NCBI RefSeq assembly: GCF_947855115.1 | Contig: NZ_CANTZW010000001.1 | Span: 349,994-413,993, forward strand | Direction: 5' to 3' | Source: an uncultured Parabacteroides sp. | Lineage (GTDB): Bacteria; Bacteroidota; Bacteroidia; Bacteroidales; Tannerellaceae | DNA: 64,000 bases | In this document: in pieces, positions 1-7,098 of the stretch | How the letters are laid out: each line of letters begins with the position of its first letter | How positions within the stretch are numbered: position 1 is the first letter of the stretch | Notes under the pieces: model-generated | The model's database searches: none | What the model saw: the letters and a program-made list of their open reading frames with translations, nothing else | What the model was told of the DNA's origin: nothing | Made by a program: the position numbers and the translations under genes

Positions 1-146
1 ATTAAGAATGAGCCGATCGACGCATCTTGTCCATCAGGGAACATTTCCAATAAAACTTCCGGCCCAAACACCCCTTGCGAATCCGCTCCGGTAACCACCA
101 CGATCAAGGTAGACACTTGTGGATTAACGTGTTCAGGACCGATCAT
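1..146 (-). CDS. Unidentified partial ORF at left edge
   Basis: An open frame on the minus strand begins at an ATG at 146 and runs off the window at base 1. Its codon use (GGA, GCG, ATC, TTG, CCG) matches the neighbouring genes and the translation looks protein-like (Val/Ile-rich, containing VVVTGADSQG). The plus-strand frame opposite it is rich in Cys and looks like an antisense shadow. An in-frame stop lies about 20 bases upstream of the ATG, so this is either a true N terminus or a 5'-truncated remnant. A competing plus-strand frame ends at 218, just before the hairpin at 253-290, so the strand is not settled. I recognise no family. Confidence 0.25.
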   Translation of the reverse strand, partial: MIGPEHVNPQVSTLIVVVTGADSQGVFGPEVLLEMFPDGQDASIGSFL

Positions 147-252
147 ATAGTTGAAAAAGAAGAACTAACGGATAATGTTATTCCCCAAGGCTATAGCTAT
201 CTATATGGAAAGTACTAAAAGTATAGATTTATTCATCTAATTCAAATAAAAC

Positions 253-290
253 ATCCCAGTATATCCTTTATTAGGAGGATTTTCTGGGAT
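253..290. terminator. Bidirectional hairpin terminator
   Basis: ATCCCAG (253-259) pairs with CTGGGAT (284-290), and an inner ATCCT (263-267) pairs with AGGAT (276-280). T-rich tracts follow on both strands. It lies 14 bases beyond the stop of the DUF2442 gene and would end that minus-strand transcript. Confidence 0.6.
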
Positions 291-304
291 ATTTTACATA
301 GAAG

Positions 305-520
305 TTATACGAAGTCCAATGTTGAACGTTTCATAATAATGAGGATATAACGTTCCGGATGTTTCAAGCTTTCGATCTCCAAATCAACATTTAACTCCGG
401 CCATTCTATCGCATTACGCCTAGCCATTCGAACATTTAACACATTACTAATACGTGCTTCTTTCAACCATGGAACACGATTATATGACAGAAAATAATCC
501 CGTTCTAACACCGAAAGCAT
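305..520 (-). CDS. DUF2442-family small protein
   Basis: 71 aa. The C-terminal half (residues about 38-58, with IEWPELNVDLEIESL) carries the W-P-x-L-x-x-D-[IL]-x-[VI]-E signature I associate with DUF2442. The segment before it (YFLSYNRVPWLKEA) matches the mid-domain of that family. Most members have about 20 more N-terminal residues, so this copy is short. It starts 13 bases after the stop of the small DUF4160-like gene, an arrangement common in Bacteroidales. Function is unknown; the pairing resembles two-gene toxin-antitoxin cassettes, which is inference only. Confidence 0.6.
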   Translation of the reverse strand: MLSVLERDYFLSYNRVPWLKEARISNVLNVRMARRNAIEWPELNVDLEIESLKHPERYILIIMKRSTLDFV

Positions 521-533
521 GATACCCTACACA

Positions 534-689
534 TTAATCATTAATACGTTTACCGATATGTTCATCGAATTGTTTCCTGAACTCGTTTGCCTTATTCCCC
601 GCTTTTATAACATGAATACGCTTATGTTCCTCTTCGTTAGAGAAGATCTTAAATGTATATCCATCTTGCCTTAAAAAGTTGGGACTCAT
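534..689 (-). CDS. DUF4160-like short protein
   Basis: 51-aa ORF beginning MSPNFLRQDGYTFKIFSNEE. The FLRQDGY..KIFSNEE..RIHV pattern is the N-terminal core of DUF4160 proteins (typically F-x-x-x-G-Y-x-[FI]-x-[FI]-x-S-N-E-E then HVHV). Usual members are about 75-90 aa. Here the middle strand with its conserved Trp appears absent and the protein passes straight into a C-terminal helix (NEFRKQFDEHIG), so it may be internally deleted or degenerate. It is the upstream member of a two-gene unit with the DUF2442 gene. The ATG at 689 is the only in-frame start. Confidence 0.55.
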   Translation of the reverse strand: MSPNFLRQDGYTFKIFSNEEEHKRIHVIKAGNKANEFRKQFDEHIGKRIND

Positions 690-744
690 ACATTCTTATT
701 CGAGATTATCATAATAATAAAAAGCACATCAAATGATTTGATTC

Positions 745-2019
745 TTATTTAATCATATCAAACCCAGTGTAAGGTATCAGCGCTTTCGGGATGCGGATGC
801 CTTCGGGGGTTTGGTTGTTTTCCAATAAGGCGGCTACGATGCGAGGCAAGGCCAAAGCGCTACCATTCAAGGTATGGCAAAGTTGCGTTTTCTTATTCTC
901 GTCACGATAGCGGCATTTCAAGCGGTTGGCCTGATAGGTATCGAAGTTGGATACGGAGCTAACTTCCAACCAACGTTGTTGCGCCTCGGAATACACCTCG
1001 AAATCAAAGCAAAGAGCAGCCGTGAAACTCATATCACCACCACAAAGACGAAGGATACGGTATGGCAACTCTAGTTTCTGAAGCAATCTTTCCACATGAT
1101 CCAACATCTCTTGGTGAGATTGCTTGGAGTGCTCCGGTTTATCGATCCGAACCAATTCCACCTTAGAGAACTCGTGCAAACGGTTCAAACCACGTACATC
1201 CTTACCGTAAGACCCGGCCTCACGACGGAAACACTGCGTATAAGCGCAATTCTTGATCGGTAACTGCTTCTCATCCAGAATGACATCCCGGTAAATATTT
1301 GTCACGGGCACCTCTGCCGTCGGAATCAAATACAGATCGTCTACCTCACAATGATACATTTGTCCTTCCTTATCCGGAAGCTGTCCCGTACCATAACCGG
1401 AAGCCGAGTTCACTACCGTAGGCGGCATGATCTCTACATAACCGGCATCACGGGCCTCATCCAAGAAGAAATTGATCAACGCACGTTGCAAACGAGCGCC
1501 CTGTCCTTTATAAACCGGGAAGCCAGCACCTGTGATCTTAACACCCAGATCAAAATCAATCAAATCATATTTCTTCGCCAATTCCCAATGCGGAAGAGCG
1601 TTCTTCGGAAGTTCCGTTTCCATACCCCCCATTTTCTCTACCACATTATCCTCCGCGCCAACACCCTCTGGCACCTCATCATAAGGTACATTCGGAATCG
1701 TATAAAGTAAGTTCTGCAACTCCTCGGCAGCCTGATCCATCTCAGCCTGCAAAGCCTTGCTCACCTCTTTGATCTCGGAAACATGTTTCTTAGCGGCCTC
1801 TGCCTCTTCCTTCTTGCCCTCTTTCATTAATTGTCCGATCGACTTCGAAGTCGCGTTTACCTCCGCTAGGTTCTTATCTAATTGGTTTTGTGCGATACGT
1901 CTTTTATCATTCAATTCCAACACTTTAGCGATGCTCTCTTTCGCATCCTTAAAATGTTTCTTTTCCAACCCACGAATCACCGCATCCGTGTTTTCTGTAA
2001 TTAATTTGATTGTCAACAT
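745..2019 (-). CDS. serS: Seryl-tRNA synthetase
   Basis: 424 aa, the usual bacterial length. It charges tRNA-Ser with serine in the cytoplasm. Residues about 25-110 are a charged Leu/Ala/Lys-rich segment corresponding to the long antiparallel coiled-coil arm that grips the tRNA variable loop. Class II features follow: TAEVP (234-238, serine binding), motif 2 FRREAGSYG to HEFSKVE (265-289), and motif 3 NGSALALPRIVAALLEN (386-402). A good -7 element lies just upstream at 2054-2061, so it probably has its own promoter although the NlpC/P60 gene ends only 48 bases before it. Confidence 0.97.
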   Translation of the reverse strand: MLTIKLITENTDAVIRGLEKKHFKDAKESIAKVLELNDKRRIAQNQLDKNLAEVNATSKSIGQLMKEGKKEEAEAAKKHVSEIKEVSKALQAEMDQAAEELQNLLYTIPNVPYDEVPEGVGAEDNVVEKMGGMETELPKNALPHWELAKKYDLIDFDLGVKITGAGFPVYKGQGARLQRALINFFLDEARDAGYVEIMPPTVVNSASGYGTGQLPDKEGQMYHCEVDDLYLIPTAEVPVTNIYRDVILDEKQLPIKNCAYTQCFRREAGSYGKDVRGLNRLHEFSKVELVRIDKPEHSKQSHQEMLDHVERLLQKLELPYRILRLCGGDMSFTAALCFDFEVYSEAQQRWLEVSSVSNFDTYQANRLKCRYRDENKKTQLCHTLNGSALALPRIVAALLENNQTPEGIRIPKALIPYTGFDMIK

Positions 2020-2053
2020 ATTTCTATTTATGTTTAATAGTTTTTCTAGGGCA

Positions 2054-2061
2054 CAAAATTA
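2054..2061 (-). promoter_or_regulatory. -7 element for serS
   Basis: On the minus strand this reads TAATTTTG, a full match to TAnnTTTG, 35 bases before the serS ATG. No clear TTTG was found at the -33 position. Confidence 0.45.
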
Positions 2062-2067
2062 GTAATT

Positions 2068-2607
2068 TTATTTTACCCGACCGCCCGTTAACCAAGTTCT
2101 TGTATAATAAGGCTCGCTAAGGTTACTTACCATCACGCCTCTGGATGTACTGGTATGGATGAAACGCCCGTTTTTCAAATAAATCCCCACGTGATTCGGA
2201 ACACCGCGTTTCCCTCCACGGCTTGTCTTGAAGAAAACCAGATCTCCTTCCCTCAACTTGGCACGACTTACCTTCTTGCAATTATACTTCAACATATCCG
2301 CTGACGAACGAGCCAGTTGCTTGCCATACACCTCCCGATAAACGATAGATACGAAACCGGAACAATCCACGCCCCGTTTTGTGCTTCCCCCTAATTTATG
2401 ACGTACTCCCAGCCAACGAGCCCCTTCGTTGTACAAGAAGATGTTATCTTCCGGCGTGATGCGTACCCCGTATAAGCGAGCCAACTCCTTCGGCCCCTTG
2501 AAATCGGCGGGTAAAACTACTTTCTGTTGTTTCCGGCTACCGCACGAGGTCAGGCATACAAGTAGGATAAAGATCCGGATAAACCCTAAAGGAATGCTAT
2601 TCTTCAT
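2068..2607 (-). CDS. NlpC/P60 family cell-wall hydrolase lipoprotein
   Basis: 179 aa. A hydrophobic signal ends in a lipobox with Cys22 (LTSC), so it is probably an envelope-anchored lipoprotein. The C-terminal domain (about 55-179) is NlpC/P60, a papain-like fold that usually cleaves D-Glu to diaminopimelate bonds in peptidoglycan stem peptides. Visible catalytic residues are Cys82 in DCSGF, His139 in HVGIYL and His151 in FIHTSTSRG. It is a single-domain enzyme with no SH3 or LysM module seen. It lies downstream of the LytTR regulator on the same strand but is separated from it by the repeat array at 2640-2731. The peptidoglycan target is inferred from the family. Confidence 0.9.
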   Translation of the reverse strand: MKNSIPLGFIRIFILLVCLTSCGSRKQQKVVLPADFKGPKELARLYGVRITPEDNIFLYNEGARWLGVRHKLGGSTKRGVDCSGFVSIVYREVYGKQLARSSADMLKYNCKKVSRAKLREGDLVFFKTSRGGKRGVPNHVGIYLKNGRFIHTSTSRGVMVSNLSEPYYTRTWLTGGRVK

Positions 2608-2639
2608 ATCGATTACTCTTAATTAAAGCACGAATATAC

Positions 2640-2731
2640 GCATAAAAGTTTAGAATGCCCATTATAAGATCCCTACAATGGGCATCGTAAACTCGTTAGA
2701 ACGCCCATCGTAAGGAGCTCAGGATGGGCAT
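2640..2731. repeat. Four-unit 23-bp tandem array with inverted ATGGGCAT/ATGCCCAT half-sites
   Basis: Read on the minus strand from 2731, four consecutive 23-24 base units start with ATGCCCAT, ATGGGCGT, ATGCCCAT and ATGGGCAT. The half-site therefore alternates orientation every unit. Units 1 and 3 match at 14 of 23 positions, as do units 2 and 4. GAATGCCCAT (2653-2662) and ATGGGCATTC (2724-2733) form a perfect outer inverted repeat, and each neighbouring pair can form a stem with a 15-base loop. It fills the space between two minus-strand genes and could act as terminator, attenuator or protein-binding array. Confidence 0.7.
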
Positions 2732-2737
2732 TCCTGC

Positions 2738-3448
2738 TCAAGAAGGTTGAGCGGCCTTCAAATAAGCGTTGAACGCCTCTTTATAGGCATCCGTCACGTG
2801 GATGACCTCTTTCCCGATATAAACACAATTATTCCGGTCAACGGAACGAATCTTGTCCAACGCCACGATATAGGAACGATGGACCCGCATAAAACGACCG
2901 GAAGGCAGCATCTCCTCCATCGCCTTCATCGTCACATGGGTGATAAGCGGACGAGCCTCCTCTTCCAGATAGATCATCACATAATCCTTCAAGCCCGTCA
3001 CGTACAATATCCGGGAGACATCTATCTGCCGCAACTGGCTATCCACCCGCACGAAAAGACTGCCTCTTTCCTCTTTCGCGCTACTCATCTCAAACCATTG
3101 GCGAGCCTTCTCGGCAGCACCCAGAAACTTATGATAACGAATCGGTTTCAGCAGGAAATCAAGGGCATTCACCTCATAACTATCAAAGGCATATTCCTTA
3201 AAGGCGGTCGTAAAGATCACCTTTGTACCGGGTGGAACCATACGGGATAAGTTCAATCCGTCCAGATCCGGCATCTGGATATCCAAGAAAAGCACGTCTA
3301 CCGGAGACTCGCGCAACGTGGAGAGCGCCAACACCGGGTCATTGAAAGAAACCGTCAGCCTCAGATAAGGCGTACGGCTCACGAACCCTTCAAGCATTTT
3401 CACAGCCAGGGGCTCATCATCCACGATCATACAGGTAAGTGTTTTCAT
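2738..3448 (-). CDS. LytTR-family response regulator
   Basis: 236 aa. The N-terminal receiver domain (about 1-120) has acidic residues Asp10/Asp11, the phosphoacceptor Asp56 in FLDIQMPDLDG, and Lys in FLLKPI near the end. The C-terminal LytTR DNA-binding domain (about 130-232) contains VTGLKDYVMIY and GRFMRVHRSYIVALDKI. Its start overlaps the end of the kinase gene by 4 bases (ATGA), implying translational coupling, so the two form a two-component pair. LytTR regulators bind direct repeats of about 9 bp spaced roughly 21-22 bp apart. The target is not visible here; the adjacent barrel gene is the obvious candidate. Confidence 0.95.
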   Translation of the reverse strand: MKTLTCMIVDDEPLAVKMLEGFVSRTPYLRLTVSFNDPVLALSTLRESPVDVLFLDIQMPDLDGLNLSRMVPPGTKVIFTTAFKEYAFDSYEVNALDFLLKPIRYHKFLGAAEKARQWFEMSSAKEERGSLFVRVDSQLRQIDVSRILYVTGLKDYVMIYLEEEARPLITHVTMKAMEEMLPSGRFMRVHRSYIVALDKIRSVDRNNCVYIGKEVIHVTDAYKEAFNAYLKAAQPS

Positions 3449-4467
3449 AAGCAGTCTCGAAGTGTTATTTGAACAAAGTAAATATCTTCCCGAAGTTCTT
3501 GTACGTATTGGTAGCGACCGGGATAAGCCAGATCCAACCTACGCCTCAGGTTTTCCAATCCGATCCCCGATCCACTACGGTTTACGTCCGGTTTCGGATG
3601 ATCGCTATTCTCGCAGGTAAAAACGAGATCATCTCTTTCTGCCTTGAAACGAATACGCACGAACGACGGTTTACGGCTATTCACGCCATGCTTGAAAGCG
3701 TTCTCTATCAAAGATATGAACAAAAGAGGTACGATCCTCATCGGTTTGGGCGGGACCTGTAAATCCACCTCCACGGTTGCCAGTTCATTACAGCGCAGCC
3801 TCATCAACTCAATGTAATTATTCATGAACTCTATCTCTCCTTCCACCGGTACCAGCTCATGATTCGACTCATAGAGCGTATACCGTAACAAATCGCTCAA
3901 CTGTCCGATACTTTCCTGCGCCGTATCTTGATCTATTTGAACCAAGCTGGATATATTATTCAAGGTATTAAAGAGAAAATGCGGATTCAACTGGTTCTTC
4001 AGCCAAGCCAATTCCGCCTCGGCGTTTTTCTGCCGTTCCTCTTTCAAACGCATCTGCATATCGCCCCAACGTACGATATAACGGAATCCCACGGCACATC
4101 CGACCACTAGCAAATGCAAGAAGAAAGCTCCGAAAGCAACCATATACATCCCCGAACGCCATTCGTCCGGCAAATCTGCCTTGGGAGAGAATATCCATAC
4201 GTTAGCCCCCGTGATCAACAATAAATTCATCAAACCAAAGAGCATCTTCCGATCCCGATAAAGCAAATAGGGCACCAATACATAGAAATTAACGGTGAAG
4301 ACAATAGCCAACGGAGTAATGAACCCCGTATTAATCTTCCATACCTCGAAAGCCGAACCCGGATTAAAACGTATGAAAAAATCGATCGCAGGAGGAATCA
4401 ACCATAAGGTGATCCACAATAAAGCCTGTCCCCCCGCCAGTATATAATCTTGCCTCGTGAGTTTCAT
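3445..4467 (-). CDS. LytS/YehU-type sensor histidine kinase
   Basis: About 340 aa from the ATG at 4467. The longer frame would begin with TTG at 4494 and overlap a -7 element, so I prefer 4467. Four hydrophobic segments (about residues 10-30, 45-70, 75-95 and 108-130) form the membrane sensor. A linker helix leads to the His_kinase domain with LNPHFLFNTLNNISSL, in which the His is the phosphorylation site, and an HATPase region with NAFKHG and GSGIGLENLRRRL. No PAS or periplasmic domain is seen, so the signal is probably membrane-borne. It lies between its regulator and the upstream barrel gene. Confidence 0.93.
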   Translation of the reverse strand: MKLTRQDYILAGGQALLWITLWLIPPAIDFFIRFNPGSAFEVWKINTGFITPLAIVFTVNFYVLVPYLLYRDRKMLFGLMNLLLITGANVWIFSPKADLPDEWRSGMYMVAFGAFFLHLLVVGCAVGFRYIVRWGDMQMRLKEERQKNAEAELAWLKNQLNPHFLFNTLNNISSLVQIDQDTAQESIGQLSDLLRYTLYESNHELVPVEGEIEFMNNYIELMRLRCNELATVEVDLQVPPKPMRIVPLLFISLIENAFKHGVNSRKPSFVRIRFKAERDDLVFTCENSDHPKPDVNRSGSGIGLENLRRRLDLAYPGRYQYVQELREDIYFVQITLRDCL

Positions 4468-4481
4468 AGAACCGTTTTTCA

Positions 4482-4489
4482 CAAAAGTA
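4482..4489 (-). promoter_or_regulatory. -7 element between the barrel gene and the kinase
   Basis: Minus-strand TACTTTTG matches TAnnTTTG and lies 14 bases before the preferred kinase ATG. It may give the two-component pair its own promoter independent of the upstream barrel gene. No convincing -33 element. Confidence 0.35.
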
Positions 4490-4512
4490 AACAATAGATT
4501 TGAATCCCCCGG

Positions 4513-6993
4513 CTATTTGATCAACATATTCCCGACTCCTTCCGTCTCGGATTTCATATCCTTCACGTCCGTATTCCGGATCGTACGTTTCACCTGCTTT
4601 ATTGCCTGTTGCTTACCAAAGGTATAGCTCACGCTTATGCCTACCATTCGGACCGGGAGAAGCATGCAGGTTCGATTCACGAAATCCTTGCCTCTCGCAT
4701 AAGACTTGAACTCCATACTCTTTCCCTTAAAGGGAGTAGCCCCGGTGATACTCACGCTCAAGCGATCTTTCAAGAAGGAGCGGGATACGCTTCCCATCAT
4801 TGCATTAAAGCCCGTGCTCCATCCCTGCAGATTATACTGCTTCGTAGAACCGATCAGGTTCACGCTCAGCCGGATATTCCATGGAAGTGTCTGTTGGGCA
4901 CCCACCATGGCGTTTGTCTGCCATCCGCTATTCGAAAGATCTAGTTCCGGGCTTCTCAAGTCGATGTACGAGATACCACCATTCAAATAGATACGGGTCT
5001 TGGGGCCGGCGTTCCAGTTCACATAAGCGTTCAAGCCTGTCTGACGGTTCTTCACGATATTCCCGTAGGTCGTGTTCAAGATATTATCCTTATAGAAACT
5101 ATAGCTCTCGATAGCGTTATCGCAAAAGCCCTGCCTCAACGTCAGGTTCACGATCCACTTGCTGGTGAAAAGATTGTATACCAAGCTCAGGTTATGCGCT
5201 TTCTCGCATTCCAGATCCGTATTACCATATGAGACGCTGGTCGGGTCGGATTTATCGATATAAGGATTTAAGTAGCCGATACCCGGGCGGCTGATACGCA
5301 TATTGTAAGTCACCCCGATATTCTGGTTGGCCGACAAACTATAAGAAAGGTTGGCCGAGGGAACCAGATTGCCGTAACGCATCGAGAAATTCTCACCCTG
5401 ACCTACCACGTACTTCACGTTCTGCCAAGTGTACTCATAGCGCAAACCGCCCTTGAGCCCCCACTTCTTCCATTTCCCGTCGTATTCGGCATAACCGGCC
5501 AAGATGTCATTGTAATGCTTATAGTTCAAGCTATTGCTCTCGTTGTATACATACCCGCCATTCTCGTTGAGATAATACTTAGAATCAGAGTAGTTATTCC
5601 GGGAGATATATTTCAATCCCACGTTCAAGAGATGCCCGGGTTTCAAAGGCGAGGTGTAATCCACTTGAAAGGTATTCTCTAACGTATTCCGGCGAGCGTC
5701 CGTATAACGGTTCGTCAAGTTCAGGAAGGGGTTTTCCTGCTCTCCGTCGAAGAGGCTGTACGAGTCCGTATTGGCCGGAGAGGAAGAGATTAAGTAAGAG
5801 AAGGTCAACATCCGGTCCTTGTTACCGGCGAAAGAACGTTGGTAATCGAGACTGCCGTTGATAGAATAACTGCCATTGTCTTGTTTCGATCGTCCGGTAT
5901 AATCGAAACCATTGCCGTAGATGCCGCCCCGCATCGAGGTCATCGTACGATAATCCGAGTTGTTATCGAACCCCATTAAGCCAAAAGAGGCTGAGAGCAA
6001 ACGTAAGGAATCGATCTCGTAACCCAGATTCAAGTTTCCCATTTTTATAAGAATATCCGTCCGGCCTTTCTGCGAGTTATCCAAGAAACTACTGCCGGCT
6101 TCTCCCAACTGCTCCCGGTCCGCGCTGATTTCCGAATCATCGATATCCCCGTTAGCGACGTTGGCATTCACGGTCATCGAGAATTTATCCTTTTGCATGC
6201 TGAAATAGGCCCCCCCGGCGAATCCTTTCGTACTGGCCATTCCCCGGAAGGTAGCGTTATAACCACTCAAACCCGCCTTGCCTCCGGCGGCCTTGTCCGT
6301 CACCAAATTCAATATCCCCCCTACGCCTTCGGCATCGTATTTCACACCCGGATTGGTGATTACCTCGATATTCTTCACGCTACTCGCCGGCATATTCTTC
6401 AACACCGCAGAGGGGTTACTGCTCATCATCACGTTCGGCTTCCCATCTACATATACCTTGAAATTGCTACTGCCGTTTACCGTGATATTGTCATTTCCAT
6501 CCACGGTTACCATCGGTACCTTACGTAGCATCTCCAGTACGGTACTCGATTTCGAGTCTACGTCATCCTCCGTATTATAGCTCATCTTATCCACCTCCAT
6601 CTTCACCAACGGGCGTTGGGCCACGACCTCTATGCCTTTCAGTCGCTGCATGTCCTCGGAGATATAGACGGTATCTAAGTTCACGGTCTGTTCTCCCTTC
6701 AAGGAAAAAGGAACCGTCTTGCTCGTTTTCCCGACCGAGCTAAATAAGATCTCGAAATCGCCTTTACCACTTACTTCTTGTTCGAACCGCCCCTCCATAT
6801 CCGTCACCGTCATCGCCACGGGGTTATCCGGCTTCCGTTGCTGGAAAATACGGATAGTGGCGAAAGGCTCGCCTTCTTGGGTTAATGAATCCAATAACAA
6901 GCCTTTCACCAAAGTCTTTTGCGCCTGTACCAAAACCGAGACAGACAACGTAACCAATAACAGCATCCCCATTCTTATAAACCGACTCTTCAT
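4513..6993 (-). CDS. TonB-dependent receptor-like outer-membrane beta-barrel protein
   Basis: 826 aa with a signal peptide (about 1-24, ending VQAQ). A CarboxypepD_reg-like beta-sandwich (about 27-115) is followed by a plug-like segment (about 120-235, with VEVITNPGVKYDAEGVGGILNLVT), then a large Tyr/Asn-rich barrel of the OMP_b-brl_3 type. No SusD partner is adjacent. It is the first gene of a minus-strand unit followed by the LytS-type kinase (45-base gap to its preferred start) and the LytTR regulator, so the barrel may be both transporter and target of that system. After the last barrel strand (SVSYTFGKQ) there is an unusual 35-residue charged tail, so the C terminus is not the usual terminal aromatic. 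Substrate unknown. Confidence 0.9.
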   Translation of the reverse strand: MKSRFIRMGMLLLVTLSVSVLVQAQKTLVKGLLLDSLTQEGEPFATIRIFQQRKPDNPVAMTVTDMEGRFEQEVSGKGDFEILFSSVGKTSKTVPFSLKGEQTVNLDTVYISEDMQRLKGIEVVAQRPLVKMEVDKMSYNTEDDVDSKSSTVLEMLRKVPMVTVDGNDNITVNGSSNFKVYVDGKPNVMMSSNPSAVLKNMPASSVKNIEVITNPGVKYDAEGVGGILNLVTDKAAGGKAGLSGYNATFRGMASTKGFAGGAYFSMQKDKFSMTVNANVANGDIDDSEISADREQLGEAGSSFLDNSQKGRTDILIKMGNLNLGYEIDSLRLLSASFGLMGFDNNSDYRTMTSMRGGIYGNGFDYTGRSKQDNGSYSINGSLDYQRSFAGNKDRMLTFSYLISSSPANTDSYSLFDGEQENPFLNLTNRYTDARRNTLENTFQVDYTSPLKPGHLLNVGLKYISRNNYSDSKYYLNENGGYVYNESNSLNYKHYNDILAGYAEYDGKWKKWGLKGGLRYEYTWQNVKYVVGQGENFSMRYGNLVPSANLSYSLSANQNIGVTYNMRISRPGIGYLNPYIDKSDPTSVSYGNTDLECEKAHNLSLVYNLFTSKWIVNLTLRQGFCDNAIESYSFYKDNILNTTYGNIVKNRQTGLNAYVNWNAGPKTRIYLNGGISYIDLRSPELDLSNSGWQTNAMVGAQQTLPWNIRLSVNLIGSTKQYNLQGWSTGFNAMMGSVSRSFLKDRLSVSITGATPFKGKSMEFKSYARGKDFVNRTCMLLPVRMVGISVSYTFGKQQAIKQVKRTIRNTDVKDMKSETEGVGNMLIK

Positions 6994-7098
6994 ATCCTTT
7001 ACTACTTTTTTATAAATGATATGCGAATCTAACGCCTGCGCCTATGAACGCAAGCGTTTATTCGACGAGTGGCCGGGACGCTTTAGACGAACAAAGAA

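Noticed and set aside
7038..7095. Possible further 22-bp array before GH97
   Set aside because: Only one short match (TTCGACGA against TTAGACGA) at 22-base offset; AACGC repeats fall at other intervals.
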